From Branchiostoma floridae (Eukaryota > Chordata > Leptocardii > Amphioxiformes > Branchiostomatidae): DNA of 64,000 bases. The stretch lies in the NCBI RefSeq assembly GCF_000003815.2, contig NC_049980.1, forward strand, positions 7,864,175 through 7,928,174, written 5' to 3'. A program made the position numbers and the translations under genes. The notes below the pieces were generated by a model. That model searched no databases, had not been told where the DNA came from, and saw only the letters and a list, made by a program, of their open reading frames with translations. Shown here in pieces: positions 61,119 through 64,000 of this stretch. Position 1 is the first letter of the stretch. Every line of letters begins with the position of its first letter.

Positions 61119-61345
61119 TTAGGCACTTAAGGCCATGTTTGGTAAAGGACGTGGATGAAGCCATCTCCTATATCTTTCCCAACAATCTCTCCTCTGAGTT
61201 TCGTCTCGTCTAGACCTAAGATATTCAGCTTCCTCCTTTTTCATGATTTGTAAAATCTCATCTTCTTTTTGTCTAATGCCAATATTCAGTGTCCCAATTC
61301 TTAGTCCATTGTACTTTCCTGGGTCGGACTTCGTTTTCCTCCGTC
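61119..61345 (-). pseudogene. RTE-like LINE endonuclease N-terminal fragment
   Basis: The minus strand reads GLRIGTLNIGIRQKEDEILQ then IMKKEEAEYL and DETQRRD. These correspond to the start of an APE-type endonuclease: L.I.TLNV.GL..K..EI...M....ILG..ET...G. It is decayed after that. Confidence 0.6.
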
Positions 61346-61379
61346 CATTTTCAAACAGACAAACAAGCATCGTATACAA

Positions 61380-62390
61380 ACGTTTGAATATTTTCTACTT
61401 CTGTGCAAATGCTTGGACCCCATTGGTCAGAAGTAGAGAGAAAGGGACCAAAGGGACCGCTAGCGCGGAAGCAAATTCAAGATGGCGGTGGTCTCATGTC
61501 GGATGGTGTCCCAGTGTGTTTCACTCTTTTTGTGGGTATTTCCGAAATTTCTACGTTGTCTGTGACTCTCGTTAGCGGGAAGAATACGTAACAGATGAAG
61601 GAATGGATGTGTTAAGTGTTCTAAGAAATATCGTGTTCACTTATCCGAAAAAATTACGCGAAGCGACTTCCATGTATAATGTGTGCTGTCGCCTGCCGGA
61701 CAGATTTAGCATTTGAAATAGCGACAGCCTGAGAGGTATTGTTTAAATACAAACGTTTGGCTTTATTAACATTTATCAAGCCATTGTTAGATGCTCACCA
61801 TGTTTAAAACTGCTCAAGTTAGAAAGTTAAAGTTATCAGCCGGTATAAACCAGATAACGTTTTTTATTTTGAGATATCTTCACCAAAATTGCGCCATTTT
61901 CAAACATGGTAGTACATGTATATTTCATATCGGCTAAAACATTGTGAACACAAGTGTACAGAATATGTACATGTATGAAATACAAAGTATCTATTGGAAA
62001 TGTTATGTTATCTTTTCGAAAGAATTGAGTAAAACAAAAAGCTGCTAGTATATAACGCTGTTTGAAACGTTAAGATAACCATACGATAACTAACATTTCC
62101 ACTGTCTTGAATAAACTATGAGTATATCTACTGTGTTATATACTATGTACTGTGTAATAACACTGTACATAGTGTTCTGAAGCCTAGCCTTAAGGGGAGG
62201 ATTAACCCCTCCTAACCCACTACACATTACCTGCACTCTCCATCTCTTAAACAATGTTACAGGTTACTCCGGTCGCATTACATCTCACAATGCAGGGTTA
62301 GTGCAGTCATGGTTCATCCCTGATCCCCACAGTCCAACCAAAACATATAGCAATAGTCTCGGTCCTGTGCAGACCTTCTGGGTGACTGGT
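61380..62390. other. Intergenic, nothing recognised
   Basis: AT-rich single-copy-looking sequence. No gene, RNA gene or clear repeat is seen on either strand. Confidence 0.5.
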
Positions 62391-62394
62391 GACT

Positions 62395-62610
62395 TTTTAC
62401 CTCCATGAAAACGGAGGTATAGTTTACAGGGCATGTGTGTGTGATGTCTATTTTGGGCGCTATATCTCCCAAACATTTCTTGCCGTTGCGATGATGGTTG
62501 GTGTTGTTTTTCCGACGGCCAGGTTCGATTTTGGGCCTCCTGGTGGTTGACCTTGATACTGCACCTGGAATTCGTGTTGTATTGTCGTTGGCCCTGCTGT
62601 GGTTTTGATT
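62395..62610. repeat. Dispersed repeat with ACCTCC...GGAGGT hairpin
   Basis: The hairpin ACCTCCATGAAAACGGAGGT is at 62400-62419. It is followed by CTATATCTCCCAAACATT and GGGCCTCCTGGTGGTTGACC, then TTGATACTGCA. The second half resembles 16215-16290. Confidence 0.5.
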
Positions 62611-62639
62611 GTTTTGTTGACTCGTAGCCTTTAGTATAA

Positions 62640-62835
62640 GGTGTCGGGCGTGGCGTAACTGGTAGAGCGTTCGGCTCGGAACCTAGAGGTTCTGAGTTCA
62701 ATCCCCACCGTGCCCCGCCCCGACGTTGTGCCCTTGGGAAAGGCACTTTACACGACCTTCCTCACCCAGGTGTAAAAATGGGTACTTGACTTCGGTCGGG
62801 GAGGTAAAAGACTACCTTTACCTTCTGTCTGTACC
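62640..62835 (+). repeat. tRNA-derived SINE, best-preserved copy
   Basis: The RNA polymerase III A box is GTGGCGTAACTGGTAGAGCG and the B box GAGGTTCTGAGTTCAATCC; spacing is normal for a tRNA. The body reads GACGTTGTGCCCTTGGGAAA, GGCACTTTACACGACCTTCC and CTCACCCAGGTGTAAAAATG. Related copies are at about 1910, 27860 and 63262. Confidence 0.75.
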
Positions 62836-63261
62836 GTGTATGTGGCGCTGTTAATATAAATTTCAAACTTGAGTGCAGTGCCACATTGTCCCCGTCTGTC
62901 CAAAAGCAAATAGAAAAAAAAATGTAAGGTTAGAGAGGTAAAAATTTGGGCCCCTAGCAGCATGGCTAGTTTTTGCTGATTTATGCTGTTTTCTAATCGC
63001 TCGTGTGTTCTTTAAATGACCAAACTTCATCGCTACGCCAGCCCAGTTCAAGGCATGCGGCCGTGAGAACCAGGACCATGTTGAATTCAACATCGCAAGT
63101 CAGCATTGCCACTCCCCCTACAGAAACACCTGCCGCGCTTAAAAGATGTGTACAAATGTGCCATGAGTGTCTTTTCACATCTGACAGGTTTTTTTCCTGA
63201 AGAATATTTTTTCTGACTGTAGAGAGTGGGGAAGCTTAATTTCATCAGGATACGTGTCGTC

Positions 63262-63530
63262 GGCGCAGCGTAATCGTTGGGTGTTTGGCCCTAACACTAC
63301 GCCGGTGGTTTGAATCTCCTGACATGCCCCACTGACGTTGTGTCCCTGGGAAGCACTTACACTTTTCCTCACTTCGCTCTAGTGGAAATTTGTACCTAGC
63401 TCCGGTAAGGGATAGGGCGTTAAATAGAGGTCTCGTGTTTTGAGGAGAGCCACACCTCGAGCACGTAAAGAACCACCCACATCATCCCACATGATCTTTC
63501 CCGGTGTGTGGGGAGCAAATAAATCTGTCC
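63262..63530 (+). repeat. tRNA-derived SINE, longer copy
   Basis: A-box-like GGCGCAGCGTAATCGTTGG, B-box-like GGTGGTTTGAATCTCC, then GACGTTGTGTCCCTGGGAAG and CACTTACACTTTTCCTCACT. A 3' part follows, with CACGTAAAGAACCACCCACA, ATCATCCC and GTGTGGGGAGCAAATAAA, absent or diverged in the other copies. Confidence 0.7.
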
Positions 63531-63534
63531 GGAT

Positions 63535-64000
63535 ATGCAACTTGTATACTCTTCAGTAGTACGTACTGGCGTGTTACCGTATTAGGTGGTTTACCGGGTA
63601 TACAATACAAACAAACGTGGTGTTTTGCTACATTGTAAGAGATTACGGTGGATCATGACGTACAAAGGATCTATAACACATGTCCAGAATTCCAATTGTA
63701 TTTTTGTAAACATTTGTTTTAATTCGTTCAATTTGACACACATTGTCTTCTGTTTCGTCTCGCCGCTAAATAGTTCCGTGATAGCTATGATCCACCAGAA
63801 AGCGCGAGAGCAAAGCGAGAGTATATTATGGCATTGTTTTCGAGGAGCGTAAACAACAAAACTATAATCCCAAATCTTTGGATTTGCGTATTACCCCCCT
63901 TCACATTAGGCGAAAATCGATCGGACGACGAGTCTGCGAGCTCTAAATTACCACCGAGCCTACCAGAGCAATTTAAAACCTCCATACGCTTCGTCCGATC
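63535..64000. other. Intergenic, nothing recognised
   Basis: No supported gene or repeat. Open frames here are short and lack any recognisable motif. Confidence 0.5.

Noticed and set aside
62640..62712. A functional tRNA gene at the A/B boxes
   Set aside because: The sequence does not fold into a proper acceptor stem with CCA-compatible end and continues into a repeated SINE body.
1..64000. Prokaryotic features (operons, CRISPR arrays, Shine-Dalgarno sites)
   Set aside because: The window is clearly intron-rich animal DNA; the tandem repeats lack spacer structure.

Overview
This window is animal genomic DNA. It has many short exons split by introns of about 100 to 3,000 bases, GT-AG splice sites, dense microsatellites, many transposon families and two runs of N (13172-13418 and 30707-30806). 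The protein architecture, small introns and repeat mix fit a lancelet (Branchiostoma) or another marine invertebrate deuterostome. That is an inference; nothing in the sequence names the species.

I can support one cellular gene. It lies on the + strand, is already in coding sequence at base 1 and ends with a TAA at 59815-59817. I reassembled 86 exons whose reading phases agree at every junction but one (32893 to 33190; one further junction is hidden in an N gap). They give about 4,770 residues of a giant single-pass type I membrane protein whose N terminus lies upstream of the window. Domains in order: the end of a vitellogenin/apolipoprotein-like (LLTP) superhelix (1-2402); a beta-rich stretch (2653-3490); about 290 residues of amphipathic helix (4651-8579); a degenerate LECT2/peptidase-M23-like domain (8684-10178); a linker (10409-11784); a SAP-like motif (12405-12537); a Cys-rich module (14561-15892); a striking LG[ND]F repeat (16843-17153); a beta-rich stretch (17480-20918); a long array of about 15 fibronectin-III-like repeats with D-x-TPP linkers (21280-45989 and 48595-50018), interrupted by a PAN/apple-like exon (23145-23329) and a concanavalin-like beta-sandwich region (46228-48401); an unassigned stretch (50446-52846); a CSPG/cadherin-like region (53055-57400); two EGF modules; one transmembrane helix (exon 58463-58608); and a cytoplasmic tail of about 125 residues.

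The architecture suggests a very large cell-surface receptor or adhesion protein built on a lipid-binding N-terminal module. Function is not shown by the sequence. Two lesions need attention: an in-frame TAG at 40208-40210 inside an otherwise well-conserved exon, and an exon at 33190 whose acceptor reads AC instead of AG. They are either assembly errors or signs that this allele is damaged.

The introns hold a varied transposon fauna. There is a CR1-like LINE with an 812-codon open frame (53.4-56.07 kb). RTE-like, L1-like and other LINE fragments lie mainly on the minus strand. At least four tRNA-derived SINE copies are present. A hAT-like element with decamer-built inverted repeats and a perfect 8-bp target duplication sits at 12.70-14.25 kb, a piggyBac-like TTAA element at 21.77-22.36 kb and a TTA-flanked Harbinger-like MITE at 56.76-57.19 kb. 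A 1.4-kb inverted repeat pair (35.56-36.93 and 38.28-39.71 kb) brackets two exons. From 59.8 to 64.0 kb I see only the probable 3' UTR and repeats, with no further gene.
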